Source of the DNA: Acinetobacter chengduensis
GTDB taxonomy: Bacteria > Pseudomonadota > Gammaproteobacteria > Pseudomonadales > Moraxellaceae
DNA length: 64,000 nt
Direction: 5' to 3'
Assembly (NCBI RefSeq): GCF_003664645.1
Contig: NZ_RCHC01000004.1
Location: 186,001-250,000 of the forward strand
Shown: in pieces, positions 7,726 through 16,081 of the stretch
How positions within the stretch are numbered: the stretch's first letter is position 1
Layout of the letters: the number at the start of each line of letters is the position of its first letter
Translations under genes and position numbers: made by a program
The notes under the pieces: generated by a model
Told to the model about the DNA's origin: nothing
Databases searched by the model: none
The model's input: only the letters and a program-made list of their open reading frames with translations

Positions 7726-10700
7726 TCATCAAGAAAATACAAATAAAGAGTTACCAAAGCCTCAAGGTCTATTCGAACGTATTATTCAATTTTCTATACA
7801 AAACGCAATCTGGGTAATGCTTTTTGTCTGTACATGGATCGCTGTTGGAGTTTATAGCTACCAAAAATTGCCAATTGATGCCGTGCCAGATATTACCAAT
7901 ACCCAAGTGCAAATTAATACACAAGCCAATGGCTTTACAGCACTTGAAGTTGAGCAGCGGATTACTTATCCCATTGAAAATGCGATGGCAGGTATTCCAG
8001 ATTTGGAACTGACGCGTTCGATCTCCCGTTATGGTTTATCGCAAGTGACCATTGTGTTTAAAGATGGTACCGATATTTATTGGGCACGTCAGCAAATTAA
8101 CCAGCGGGTACAAGAAGTTCAGTCGGCATTGCCAGCACAGGTTGCTCCAACGATGTCACCTGTTTCGACAGGTTTGGGTGAAATTTATCAATGGGTGCTT
8201 AAAGCAGAACCCAACGCTCGTAAATCCAATGGCACAGCGTATAGCGCCATGGATTTACGTGAAATTCAAGATTGGATTGTTCGCCCGCAATTACAACGTG
8301 TTCAGGGAGTTGCTGAAGTCAACAGCATTGGCGGGTTTAACAAAACTTATGTGGTTTCGCCTGATTTAAACCGTATGCAACAGCTGAATTTGTCCTTAGC
8401 GCAATTGCAGCAAGCGCTTACGGAAAATAATGAAAACCGTGGTGCTGGATTTATTGAAGAAAACGGTCAACAGCTCACAGTTCGTGTGCCTGGAACACTA
8501 AATACCATTTCAGACATTGAAAACACCATGATTGACAGCCCCAATGGCAGTCCAATTCGGGTGGGGGATGTCGCACAAGTTTCTATTGGACATGATCTGC
8601 GAACAGGAGGCGCAACCTATAATGGAGAAGAAACGGTCTTAGGCATTGCCATGATGGCAATGGGTCAAAATAGCCGAAGCGTGTCTAAATCTGTCGATGC
8701 TAAGATTAAAGACATTCAAGCCAGTCTGCCCAAAGGTGTAAAAATTGAAACGGTTTATGACCGTACAACTTTAGTTGAGAAAGCAATTAAAACCGTCCAA
8801 AAAAATTTAGTTGAAGGCGCGATTCTGGTCATCATCATTTTGTTTATCTTTTTGGGTAATATTCGGGCTGCTCTCATTACCGCTTGTGTCATACCACTGT
8901 CGATGCTGTTTACTTTAACAGGGATGGCAGAAAAAAATATCAGCGCAAACTTAATGAGTTTAGGTGCATTGGATTTCGGTATTATTGTTGATGGTGCCGT
9001 GGTGATTGTAGAAAACTGTATCCGCCGTTTGGCGCATGCACAGCAAGTTTTAAAACGACCCTTAACTCAAAACGAGCGCTTTAAAGAAGTCTTTTTGGCC
9101 GCACGTCAGGCACGGCGTCCGCTTATTTTTGGTCAGCTCATTATTTTGGTGGTGTATTTACCTATTTTTGCTTTAAGCGGTGTAGAAGCAAAAATGTTCC
9201 ATCCAATGGCGCTCACCGTTGTATTGGCATTGGTCGCAGCCATTATTCTTTCTATTACATTTGTACCTGCTGCTGTAGCACTTTGGGTGAAAGGAGATAT
9301 TAAAGAAACTGAAAGTCGCTGGATGATTTGGCTGAAAAAGAATTATCTTAAAATTTTAAACACAGCTTATGCATACAAAACTGTTGTACTCACTTTTGCA
9401 CTGTGTTTATTGCTCACAACAGGATTTTTAACAACGAAAATAGGCAGTGAATTTGCGCCACAACTCAGCGAAGGTGACTTTGCTGTTCAGTTAATGCGTT
9501 CACCAAGTACTGGACTAGAAGAGTCTTTAAGAATACAAGAAAATGCTGAAAAATTGTTGCTGAAAAAATTTCCTGAGATTAAAGCTGTATTTGCCCGCAC
9601 AGGTACAGCTGAAGTGGCCACAGATGTTATGCCACCGAATATTTCAGACGGTTATATTATGCTCAAACCGCGTAATGAATGGCCAAATCCAAAGCAAAGT
9701 CTTGATGAGTTACGTAGCCGTATTGTGGCTTATGTTGCGACTATTCCGGGTAATAACAGCGAATTTTCCCAACCAATTGAACTACGTTTTAATGAGTTAA
9801 TCTCAGGTGTACGTAGCGATGTAGGCGTGAAAATTTTTGGCGATGATATGCAGGTATTAAATACAGAAGCCACTAAAATTGCCAAAATAATCCAGCAAGT
9901 TTCTGGCAGTAGCGCCGTAAAAGTTGAACAAACTTCGGGGCTACCGTTATTAAATATTGAGATTAACAAGGCTTTGGCTGCACAATATGGCTTAAGCGTT
10001 AGATCAATTCAGGATGCTGTTGCCACAAGTATAGGTGGACAAAGCGTTGGAGAAATTTTAGAAGGTGATCGACGTTTTGATTTTGTCATTCGTTTAAATG
10101 ATCAAGACCGCAATGTAGCAACTATTTCGCAGTTGCCTTTAACATTACCCAATGGAGGCAGTATTGTACTGTCAGATGTTGCAGTCGTATCTAATGTAGA
10201 GGGCATTAATCAGGTGAGTCGTGAAAATGGTAAACGCCGTATTGTGGTGACTGCCAATGTTGAAGGTCGTGATTTAGGCTCATTTGTATCTGATCTGCAG
10301 ACACAGCTTAAACAGTATTCTTTACCAAGTGGTTATTGGATTGAATATGGTGGTCAATTTGAAAACCTCGCATCCGCCAAAGCCCGTATGCAAATTGTTA
10401 TTCCTTTGGCATTGATCACTATATTTATCTTATTGATGGCCGTTTTTCATAATGTTAAAGAAAGCCTAATGGTGTTCACAGGCGTACCGTTTGCTTTAAC
10501 GGGTGGTGTGCTATTTCTTTGGCTTAGAGATATTCCACTTTCAATGTCTGCTGGTATTGGATTTATTGCACTATCAGGCGTCGCCGTATTAAATGGGCTG
10601 GTTATGTTAACCTTTATTAAAGAGCTTAAAAGCCAATATCCATTACATGAAGCGGTATGGCAGGGCGCTATACTTCGTTTACGTCCCGTACTCATGACTG

Positions 10701-10873
10701 CTTGTGTAGCCTCTTTAGGGTTTGTGCCTATGGCTTTGGCAACTGGTACGGGTGCAGAAGTGCAACGGCCTTTAGCGACTGTTGTTATTGGTGGAATTAT
10801 CTCTTCTACCTTACTCACACTGGTATTGCTACCTGTTTTATATCGCTGGCTAGGTACAGTTAAATCGAAATAA
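7715..10873 (+). CDS. czcA: Heavy-metal efflux RND transporter CzcA
   Basis: A 1052-residue proton-driven RND pump of the HME family, the expected length. The N-terminal TM1 (IWVMLFVCTWIAVGVYSYQK) is followed by the first periplasmic porter loop, TM2-6, a second periplasmic loop, and TM7-12. In TM4 the motif DFGIIVDGAVVIVEN (from about residue 420) is the HME-RND signature for divalent cations (Co, Zn, Cd), as opposed to the monovalent CusA type. The 5' end overlaps czcB by 11 bases. No czcD, czcR/S or MerR regulator follows; the operon ends at a strong hairpin. The call is secure; which metal is preferred cannot be read from the sequence. Confidence 0.95.
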   Translation: MNIDHQENTNKELPKPQGLFERIIQFSIQNAIWVMLFVCTWIAVGVYSYQKLPIDAVPDITNTQVQINTQANGFTALEVEQRITYPIENAMAGIPDLELTRSISRYGLSQVTIVFKDGTDIYWARQQINQRVQEVQSALPAQVAPTMSPVSTGLGEIYQWVLKAEPNARKSNGTAYSAMDLREIQDWIVRPQLQRVQGVAEVNSIGGFNKTYVVSPDLNRMQQLNLSLAQLQQALTENNENRGAGFIEENGQQLTVRVPGTLNTISDIENTMIDSPNGSPIRVGDVAQVSIGHDLRTGGATYNGEETVLGIAMMAMGQNSRSVSKSVDAKIKDIQASLPKGVKIETVYDRTTLVEKAIKTVQKNLVEGAILVIIILFIFLGNIRAALITACVIPLSMLFTLTGMAEKNISANLMSLGALDFGIIVDGAVVIVENCIRRLAHAQQVLKRPLTQNERFKEVFLAARQARRPLIFGQLIILVVYLPIFALSGVEAKMFHPMALTVVLALVAAIILSITFVPAAVALWVKGDIKETESRWMIWLKKNYLKILNTAYAYKTVVLTFALCLLLTTGFLTTKIGSEFAPQLSEGDFAVQLMRSPSTGLEESLRIQENAEKLLLKKFPEIKAVFARTGTAEVATDVMPPNISDGYIMLKPRNEWPNPKQSLDELRSRIVAYVATIPGNNSEFSQPIELRFNELISGVRSDVGVKIFGDDMQVLNTEATKIAKIIQQVSGSSAVKVEQTSGLPLLNIEINKALAAQYGLSVRSIQDAVATSIGGQSVGEILEGDRRFDFVIRLNDQDRNVATISQLPLTLPNGGSIVLSDVAVVSNVEGINQVSRENGKRRIVVTANVEGRDLGSFVSDLQTQLKQYSLPSGYWIEYGGQFENLASAKARMQIVIPLALITIFILLMAVFHNVKESLMVFTGVPFALTGGVLFLWLRDIPLSMSAGIGFIALSGVAVLNGLVMLTFIKELKSQYPLHEAVWQGAILRLRPVLMTACVASLGFVPMALATGTGAEVQRPLATVVIGGIISSTLLTLVLLPVLYRWLGTVKSK

Positions 10874-10892
10874 TTTTGGTTGAACTTCCAAT

Positions 10893-10928
10893 CATACGAT
10901 ACATTCTACACATCGAATGAATCGTATG
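10893..10928. terminator. Bidirectional hairpin between czcA and the convergent DUF1826 gene
   Basis: CATACGAT-A-CATTC pairs with GAATG-A-ATCGTATG around an 8-base loop, giving 13 base pairs with one A-A mismatch. The outer flanks AATCA and TGATT can extend it. It lies between two converging genes, where a shared terminator is expected, though neither side has a long T-run. Confidence 0.6.
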
Positions 10929-10966
10929 GTTGATTAGTGAATGGGCTAAATTAAATACTTTCAGAA

Positions 10967-11665
10967 TTAGCAAATCAGCATTAAGCGATATTCACCAGCA
11001 TTTTCAACAGGTGCTCGGTGCACACAAGGTAGAACTTTCTGTGTTGGGTGATCGACTGCTAAACGCCACAGATGGCTATTGCCTAAATTTACAGGTACTG
11101 CATTTTCTTCAAGTTGGTAATGCAAATCAAAAAAATATTCCGCTAAAAAATCATCAAATTGTGAGATAGGACCATCATAGAGCGCTTTTAACTGCTCACG
11201 TATTTCTGGAATTAAAATCTTTTGCTGGACTTGATTATTCGGCACAATATCGCTTGAAGCACCATAATATGTGCATAAAAAGGTATCAGTTGCGATGGGC
11301 GAACGATCGACATGAAAGGAATAAACATCTGTTGAGATAAAATCTAATTCATCATCTCGTTCGTAACATTTAATTAAATTAAGAGAAGGTGAAGCACCAA
11401 ATTCCGTCAATTGTTGCATGTCATTTAAAATAACATCTCTGGCTAAATTTCCTTGTGCTGAAAGATTTAAGTCCTTCAAATCTTCCGTAGAAACTTCGGT
11501 TATATTTTCAATAAGTTCTAATTTTTCAGCTATTTCTTTAAAGTCGCCCTGTAAATTCCGATGCCAACATAAAGCATTCATTTCGCCTTTGAAATTGCAA
11601 TGACTAAGGTCGAAAAATGTAGATACCACACCAACTTGAGGATATTGGGAAAAAGGATTGGTCAT
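10967..11665 (-). CDS. DUF1826 family protein
   Basis: A 232-residue cytoplasmic protein without signal peptide or membrane segments. Two conserved DUF1826 landmarks are visible: the central FHVDRSPIATDTFLCTYYG stretch and the C-terminal CVHRAPVENAGEYRLMLIC, both corresponding to conserved His/Asp/Arg motifs of the family. I start it at the ATG at 11665 (MTNPFSQYPQVG); an upstream in-frame ATG at 11713 would add 16 hydrophobic residues without conserved character. DUF1826 genes are often found near zinc-homeostasis (Zur/CobW) genes, so a role in metal metabolism is possible but unproven. Here it converges on the czc metal efflux operon. Confidence 0.72.
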   Translation of the reverse strand: MTNPFSQYPQVGVVSTFFDLSHCNFKGEMNALCWHRNLQGDFKEIAEKLELIENITEVSTEDLKDLNLSAQGNLARDVILNDMQQLTEFGASPSLNLIKCYERDDELDFISTDVYSFHVDRSPIATDTFLCTYYGASSDIVPNNQVQQKILIPEIREQLKALYDGPISQFDDFLAEYFFDLHYQLEENAVPVNLGNSHLWRLAVDHPTQKVLPCVHRAPVENAGEYRLMLIC

Positions 11666-11792
11666 AATGAGGATCAAAATAAATCTAAAGCGATGATACA
11701 GCGCACAAGGCAAAGCGAAAAAAATTTAGCAACTTCATTTTTAAACAGAAACTGCCAAGTATTAGATATAACAGATGATTAGAAACTGGATT

Positions 11793-12035
11793 TTAATCAT
11801 TACGATTTTGTTTGGCTTTTTGGCGTAAAATATATAAGTACAAGCTTTCTACTTTTTCACGCGCCCATGGAGTAGTACGTAAGAATCGCAATGAAGATTT
11901 AACACTTGGATCTATACAAAAACATCTAATTTCAATTTTACGACTTAGGCCTTCAAAGCCACCGTAGTAATCCAATAATTCATCCAAAATGTCAGCAAGT
12001 TTTTTTCCGTGTAAAGGGTCATTAGAGGCATTCAT
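11793..12035 (-). CDS. VF530 (DUF2132) family small protein
   Basis: An 80-residue basic protein. It opens with the family signature NDPLHGKKLADILDELLDYYGGFEGL and contains IRCFCIDPSVKSSLRFLRTT followed by PWAREKVESLYLY, the core of the VF530/DUF2132 family. This is a small conserved fold proposed to bind DNA. It stands alone on the minus strand, 127 bases upstream of the DUF1826 start, with its own ATG. The C-terminus is Lys/Arg/Asn rich. The family call is firm; cellular function is not known. Confidence 0.85.
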   Translation of the reverse strand: MNASNDPLHGKKLADILDELLDYYGGFEGLSRKIEIRCFCIDPSVKSSLRFLRTTPWAREKVESLYLYILRQKAKQNRND

Positions 12036-12704
12036 AATAGATCAATCATATTTTGGGAGGCCGTGATTATAACCTGAGCAAGTTGAAAAATGAGAGTGAC
12101 TATCTAAACCTAATCAATATAAAGCATTACAACTAATTTAAAGTTAAATTTTCCCTAAAGCTTTTTTAAGTTAATTCTAACCATTATTGGCTTTGTTATT
12201 GCAAATGACATGTGAATAGGCTACTTACATGATATCTTATTTAACATAATATACATTATACGAAATAGTGTATTTCAGGCTAGCAAATAGATTCATCATA
12301 TTTATTGCTCTATATAATACTTAACTTGTGCTTAGCACTAACATTGTATGTATACAATCCTCAAAGTATTAATTCTTGCTCCAGCATTTGGGTTTTCAAT
12401 ATTTCTTCATTCAGGAACACTCAATTGAATTCCATAAAAATTTTCGTACTTTCTTTTAATGTGCTGAACCTCTGTTTTTAAAAATGAATAGTTTCTTTTT
12501 AACGTGCTTATACTGGCTAAAGATCCTTCGCCTTAGAATCTTTACTATTCCTATAAAGTAATGTCTCTACAAATAAAATCAGACAATCAAACTAATCATG
12601 CTCTATTAGATTGCCTATTTATAGTGCAAGCTATACAATCAAATTGACAATACATCATGTCAAAGTGAAAAATGGATTTTAAATATTAAAAATAAGGACT
12701 TATA
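12036..12704. other. Gene-free 0.67 kb interval containing dif
   Basis: I see no open frame with coding character here; the sequence is AT-rich with frequent stops on both strands. It holds the dif site and presumably the promoter of the downstream amidase. Two loosely similar segments (TTTCTTTTAATGTGCT near 12450 and TTTCTTTTTAACGTGCT near 12495) form an imperfect direct repeat of unknown meaning. Confidence 0.6.
12239..12266 (-). other. dif: Chromosome dimer resolution site dif (XerC/XerD)
   Basis: On the minus strand the 28 bases read as an 11-base XerC arm ATTTCGTATAA, a 6-base spacer TGTATA and an 11-base XerD arm TTATGTTAAAT. The spacer and XerD arm are identical to E. coli dif as I recall it, and 24 of 28 positions agree overall, 21 of them consecutive. 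This is the site at which XerCD, activated by FtsK, resolves chromosome dimers, so it marks the replication terminus. Plasmid pdif sites of Acinetobacter share the arms but have varied spacers and usually occur in multiples around modules; only one site is visible here, which favours the chromosomal dif. Confidence 0.88.
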
Positions 12705-14129
12705 ATGCAGAATACACAAATAAAACGTGTGCATAGCTTCAGCAATGATGTTTTAGAAGACTTTGATGCAGTAAAAATTGCACAACTAATTAAAAATAAA
12801 CAAGTTTCGGCAAAAGAAGTTATCCAAGCATCTATATTACGCGCAAAAAAAGTGAATCCACAACTTAATGCAATTGCATCAGAGCGGTTTGATCTTGCAT
12901 TAGAAAATATCAATGAAAATCATTCTTCAACAGCAATTTTTTCAGGTGTTCCTTTTTTCTTTAAGGACAATACAGACTTTACAGGTTTAGCTACACATCA
13001 TGGTTCTCAAGCAATCCATAGCCCAGTTGCAAAAAAACACGATAGATTGAGCCAGCAACTGTTGGATCAAGGATTTATTGTTTTAGGTAAAAGTAACTTA
13101 CCTGAATTTGGTTTAAATGCGACTACCGAATACCAAAATGGTACTGCAACAAAAAACCCATGGCATATAGATTTTTCCTGTGGAGCATCATCTGGTGGTG
13201 CAGCCGCTTTAGTAGCTTCTGGTGCAGTGCCAATAGCACATGCCAATGATGGTGGTGGCTCAATCAGAATTCCAGCAGCCTGTAACGGTTTAATTGGTTT
13301 AAAACCCACACGTGGTCGAACCTATAATAGTGATGCAACAAGCAAACTACCCATTAACATTATTTCTGAAGGCGTTGTTACGCGTAGCGTTCGTGATACC
13401 GCACATTTTTTTGCTGGTATGGAACAATGCTATGCGAACCCAAAACTTCCTAAAATAGGTTTGCTTGAACATAGTTCAAATCGAAAGCTTCGTATTGGTG
13501 TGGTACAACAATCTATTACTGGTAGTGTTGACTCAGAAACTGCAATTTGCTTAGAAAAAACTGCTCAATTATTAGAATCTATGGGTCACCACGTTGAATA
13601 TTATCAGCTCCCCTTTGCTCAAAGCTTTGTAAATGACTTTAGTCATTATTGGGGCTTACTTTCTTTTATGTTACTTACTTTTGGTAATAAGCTATTTGGA
13701 AGTAATTTTGAACGTCAAAAACTCGATAACTTAACTTGTGGTTTAGCTAAACTCTATAGAAATAATTTTTATAAAACACCATTATTTATCTATCGGTTAA
13801 AGAAAATACAAAGCCAATATCAACAAATCTTCCAACATTATGATGTGTTACTTTCACCTGTGCTAGCGCATACCACCCCAAAACTAGGCTATATTTCTCC
13901 ACAATTAGAGTTTGATAAATTATTTCAGCGCATTCAAAACTATGTCACGTTTACACCCATTCAAAATATTGCAGGTGCACCAGCCATATCATTACCCATG
14001 GGCTATACCCAAGAGTATGGCTTACCTATTGGGATGCAATTTTCTGCCAATTTAGGTGATGAAAAAACACTTATTGAGCTGGCTTACGAGATTGAATCTG
14101 CTCAACCTTGGCGTAAAATTCAAGGTTAA
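12705..14129 (+). CDS. Amidase signature family enzyme
   Basis: A 474-residue hydrolase of the amidase signature family, which cleaves carboxamides using a Ser-cisSer-Lys triad. The catalytic Lys is in FFFKDN (residue 87). The glycine/serine-rich signature GASSGGAAALVASG begins near 160 and supplies the cis-Ser. The nucleophilic Ser is in HANDGGGSIRIPAA (residue 186). The ATG at 12705 has AAGGACTT upstream. The gene is monocistronic, ending at a hairpin terminator. There is no GatB or GatC neighbour, so it is a stand-alone amidase and not the tRNA amidotransferase subunit. The substrate cannot be inferred. Confidence 0.9.
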   Translation: MQNTQIKRVHSFSNDVLEDFDAVKIAQLIKNKQVSAKEVIQASILRAKKVNPQLNAIASERFDLALENINENHSSTAIFSGVPFFFKDNTDFTGLATHHGSQAIHSPVAKKHDRLSQQLLDQGFIVLGKSNLPEFGLNATTEYQNGTATKNPWHIDFSCGASSGGAAALVASGAVPIAHANDGGGSIRIPAACNGLIGLKPTRGRTYNSDATSKLPINIISEGVVTRSVRDTAHFFAGMEQCYANPKLPKIGLLEHSSNRKLRIGVVQQSITGSVDSETAICLEKTAQLLESMGHHVEYYQLPFAQSFVNDFSHYWGLLSFMLLTFGNKLFGSNFERQKLDNLTCGLAKLYRNNFYKTPLFIYRLKKIQSQYQQIFQHYDVLLSPVLAHTTPKLGYISPQLEFDKLFQRIQNYVTFTPIQNIAGAPAISLPMGYTQEYGLPIGMQFSANLGDEKTLIELAYEIESAQPWRKIQG

Positions 14130-14211
14130 TCTTCAATTTATACTTTTCTTGATTATTAAAGACTTAATAAAAACATTACAATGCAATTCTATTGTAATGA
14201 CACAGGTGTTT

Positions 14212-14238
14212 AAAAAACCGTTCAATGAACGGTTTTTT
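14212..14238. terminator. Bidirectional rho-independent terminator (amidase / T6SS minus arm)
   Basis: AAAAAACCGTTC-AAT-GAACGGTTTTTT forms a stem with A/T tails on both sides, between the convergent ends of the amidase and tagN. A second, weaker dyad TTACAAT...ATTGTAA lies just upstream near 14176-14198. Confidence 0.88.
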
Positions 14239-14260
14239 AAAGAAAAATGAATTACTAAAT

Positions 14261-15043
14261 TTATAACACTTCAAATTCTATTCTGCGGTTTTTCTTACGG
14301 CCTTCTGGTGTCGTATTATCTGCTACAGGTTTATTTGGTCCTAATCCTTCAGTTGACATACTGTCTGCATTGATATTTTTAGCTACAAGGTAATTCTTTA
14401 CAGCTATCGCTCTTTCTTGGCTTAAACTTAGATTTTTAGCTGGATCTCCAGAACTATCGGTATGGCCAATAATTTTGACTTTTTTACAACCCACTTTATT
14501 TAGAGCTACAGCCATTTCATCCAAAATTTGGGTTCCTGATGTAGCCAAAACAGCACTACCCGATTCAAATTCAATAATGCGATTTTTGAGCGTTGCATCA
14601 ATAATTTGTTGCTCTGCAGCATTTACACTCAGCTGAGCATTGACTTTGTAATTTGGTACTAGGCTTTGTAAGCGTTGTGTTGCTGGCTGGATATCATTCG
14701 GATTCGTAACTTTTCCAGTCAAATTTACCTGTGTGCCACGTACAGTTAAGCTACCTTGCTTTACTTTTTTTAAATCATCATTGATGGCTGAACTGACATT
14801 ACTGCTCCACCCGCTGGGTGCGCTAACCATCTTAACTTGTATCTTATCAACCACATTTTCACGACCATAAGTCATATATAGTTTATTTAAAATTTCTTGT
14901 TTTGCCATTTCATTCGGTACAGCTCCTTCCACAATGATCGGTTCTTGTGCGACTGCCAAAAAGCTGATACCCAAAGAACAAATCAGCATTAAGCTTTGCC
15001 CAACGAAGCGATTATTATTGATCACTTTTGCATTTATTTTCAT
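14261..15043 (-). CDS. tagN: T6SS-associated OmpA-family peptidoglycan-binding protein (TagN-like)
   Basis: A 260-residue exported protein, last gene of the minus T6SS arm. The N-terminus carries a signal peptide (LMLICSLGISFLAVAQ). The middle part (about 35-150) resembles BON-like repeats. The C-terminal 110 residues are an OmpA-like domain: IEFESGSAVLATSGTQILDE, then IIGHTDSSGDPAKNLSLSQERA, then GLGPNKPVADNTTPEGRKKNRRIE. The Asp and Arg that bind diaminopimelate are present (HTD and KNRRIE). Because TssL here lacks an OmpA domain, this protein probably anchors the secretion complex to peptidoglycan. It follows tagF by 34 bases. Confidence 0.85.
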   Translation of the reverse strand: MKINAKVINNNRFVGQSLMLICSLGISFLAVAQEPIIVEGAVPNEMAKQEILNKLYMTYGRENVVDKIQVKMVSAPSGWSSNVSSAINDDLKKVKQGSLTVRGTQVNLTGKVTNPNDIQPATQRLQSLVPNYKVNAQLSVNAAEQQIIDATLKNRIIEFESGSAVLATSGTQILDEMAVALNKVGCKKVKIIGHTDSSGDPAKNLSLSQERAIAVKNYLVAKNINADSMSTEGLGPNKPVADNTTPEGRKKNRRIEFEVL

Positions 15044-15077
15044 AAAATTTGCCTATTATTTTTCTTTATGGGCATTA

Positions 15078-16037
15078 TTAGCCGTCAATAAAAGTTTGTC
15101 TAAATAGTTTAAATGCTTGAGCTAAACTCATTTGTCGCTCACACAAGCCTTGCTCTAAGGTAGCTAAACCTGCATTTTGCTCTAAATAAGGTTCAATCCA
15201 TTCAGTTGCAGTTAATGACACCCAATGATCACTCTGCATATTCTGGGTAAATACATCACTTAATGCGCGAATATCTGCCCCTTGAAAACCAAACAACAAG
15301 ACAGGCGCATGACTGTGTAAAATACCAATTAATAATTCTGCATTTTGTTTTGCCACAAAACGACTGATTAAATTGACCCAAAACGCAGCAATTTCATAGC
15401 AATAGCTAATATTATTAATAGGTAAAATCAACACTTTATTGAGCTTTGCAGTGCCTTGTTTTATTACGGGCTGTAATAATAAGCCCAAGGCAATCATGCT
15501 TTGCGCCAATTGCTCTGTGCTTAAATTTAATAATTTGGCAAATGAATATACTGTGTGGTGTTCATAAAAGGATGCTGTTTCATCTGTACCAAAAATTTGA
15601 ATGTCATCACTTAATTTACTCAGTTTATCCAATAAAATATCTGGATCTCGAATAGAACGCATAATTCTATTGCGTTGGTAAAGATCAATCAGCGTTTGTT
15701 TATAACGGTATGGTGCGTATTGAATATTGTCCTGAGGATCATCAATTTCTAGAAGATGACACAGCACCATTGGAAATTGGCGACCAGAACTGTCTTCACT
15801 ACTGATCAAATTGGAAACCAAGAATCTTTTATCTTGTGGACTGGCAATAAAAAAATCCAAAGATGGCAGATTGGCATATTTTTCACGAAATGCTTGGTTT
15901 TGCATTGCATGCTCAAGCGCCTCAGTCATCCATTGATCTATCAATTGTATGAGAGAATACTGCCCGCGTGTCTTTAAAAAATCACCTCGAGCTGGGCATT
16001 TTCCATAATACAAAGGCGTGGTTTTGACTTCGTACAT
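15078..16037 (-). CDS. tagF: T6SS accessory protein TagF
   Basis: A 319-residue cytoplasmic protein. The N-terminal 200 residues show the TagF domain opening [16 protein letters not shown] and continuing with [19 protein letters not shown] and GRQFPMVL. In Pseudomonas, TagF is a post-translational repressor of T6SS assembly. There is no PppA phosphatase or PpkA kinase in this cluster, so the Thr-phosphorylation partner pathway appears absent and TagF may act on its own. The ATG follows a GGGGAAAG ribosome site and lies 44 bases after tssM. The C-terminal ~100 residues are not recognised. Confidence 0.88.
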   Translation of the reverse strand: MYEVKTTPLYYGKCPARGDFLKTRGQYSLIQLIDQWMTEALEHAMQNQAFREKYANLPSLDFFIASPQDKRFLVSNLISSEDSSGRQFPMVLCHLLEIDDPQDNIQYAPYRYKQTLIDLYQRNRIMRSIRDPDILLDKLSKLSDDIQIFGTDETASFYEHHTVYSFAKLLNLSTEQLAQSMIALGLLLQPVIKQGTAKLNKVLILPINNISYCYEIAAFWVNLISRFVAKQNAELLIGILHSHAPVLLFGFQGADIRALSDVFTQNMQSDHWVSLTATEWIEPYLEQNAGLATLEQGLCERQMSLAQAFKLFRQTFIDG

Positions 16038-16081
16038 GTGCTTTCCCCTTTAAACGTCCATGTTTTTATTTTTTAGATACA

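Noticed and set aside
10930..11169. Plus-strand open frame overlapping the DUF1826 gene
   Set aside because: It is the antisense shadow of the conserved DUF1826 C-terminus and has no family character.
12239..12266. Reading the XerC/D site as a plasmid-type pdif module boundary
   Set aside because: The spacer equals chromosomal dif, and no second site or toxin-antitoxin/resistance module flanks it.
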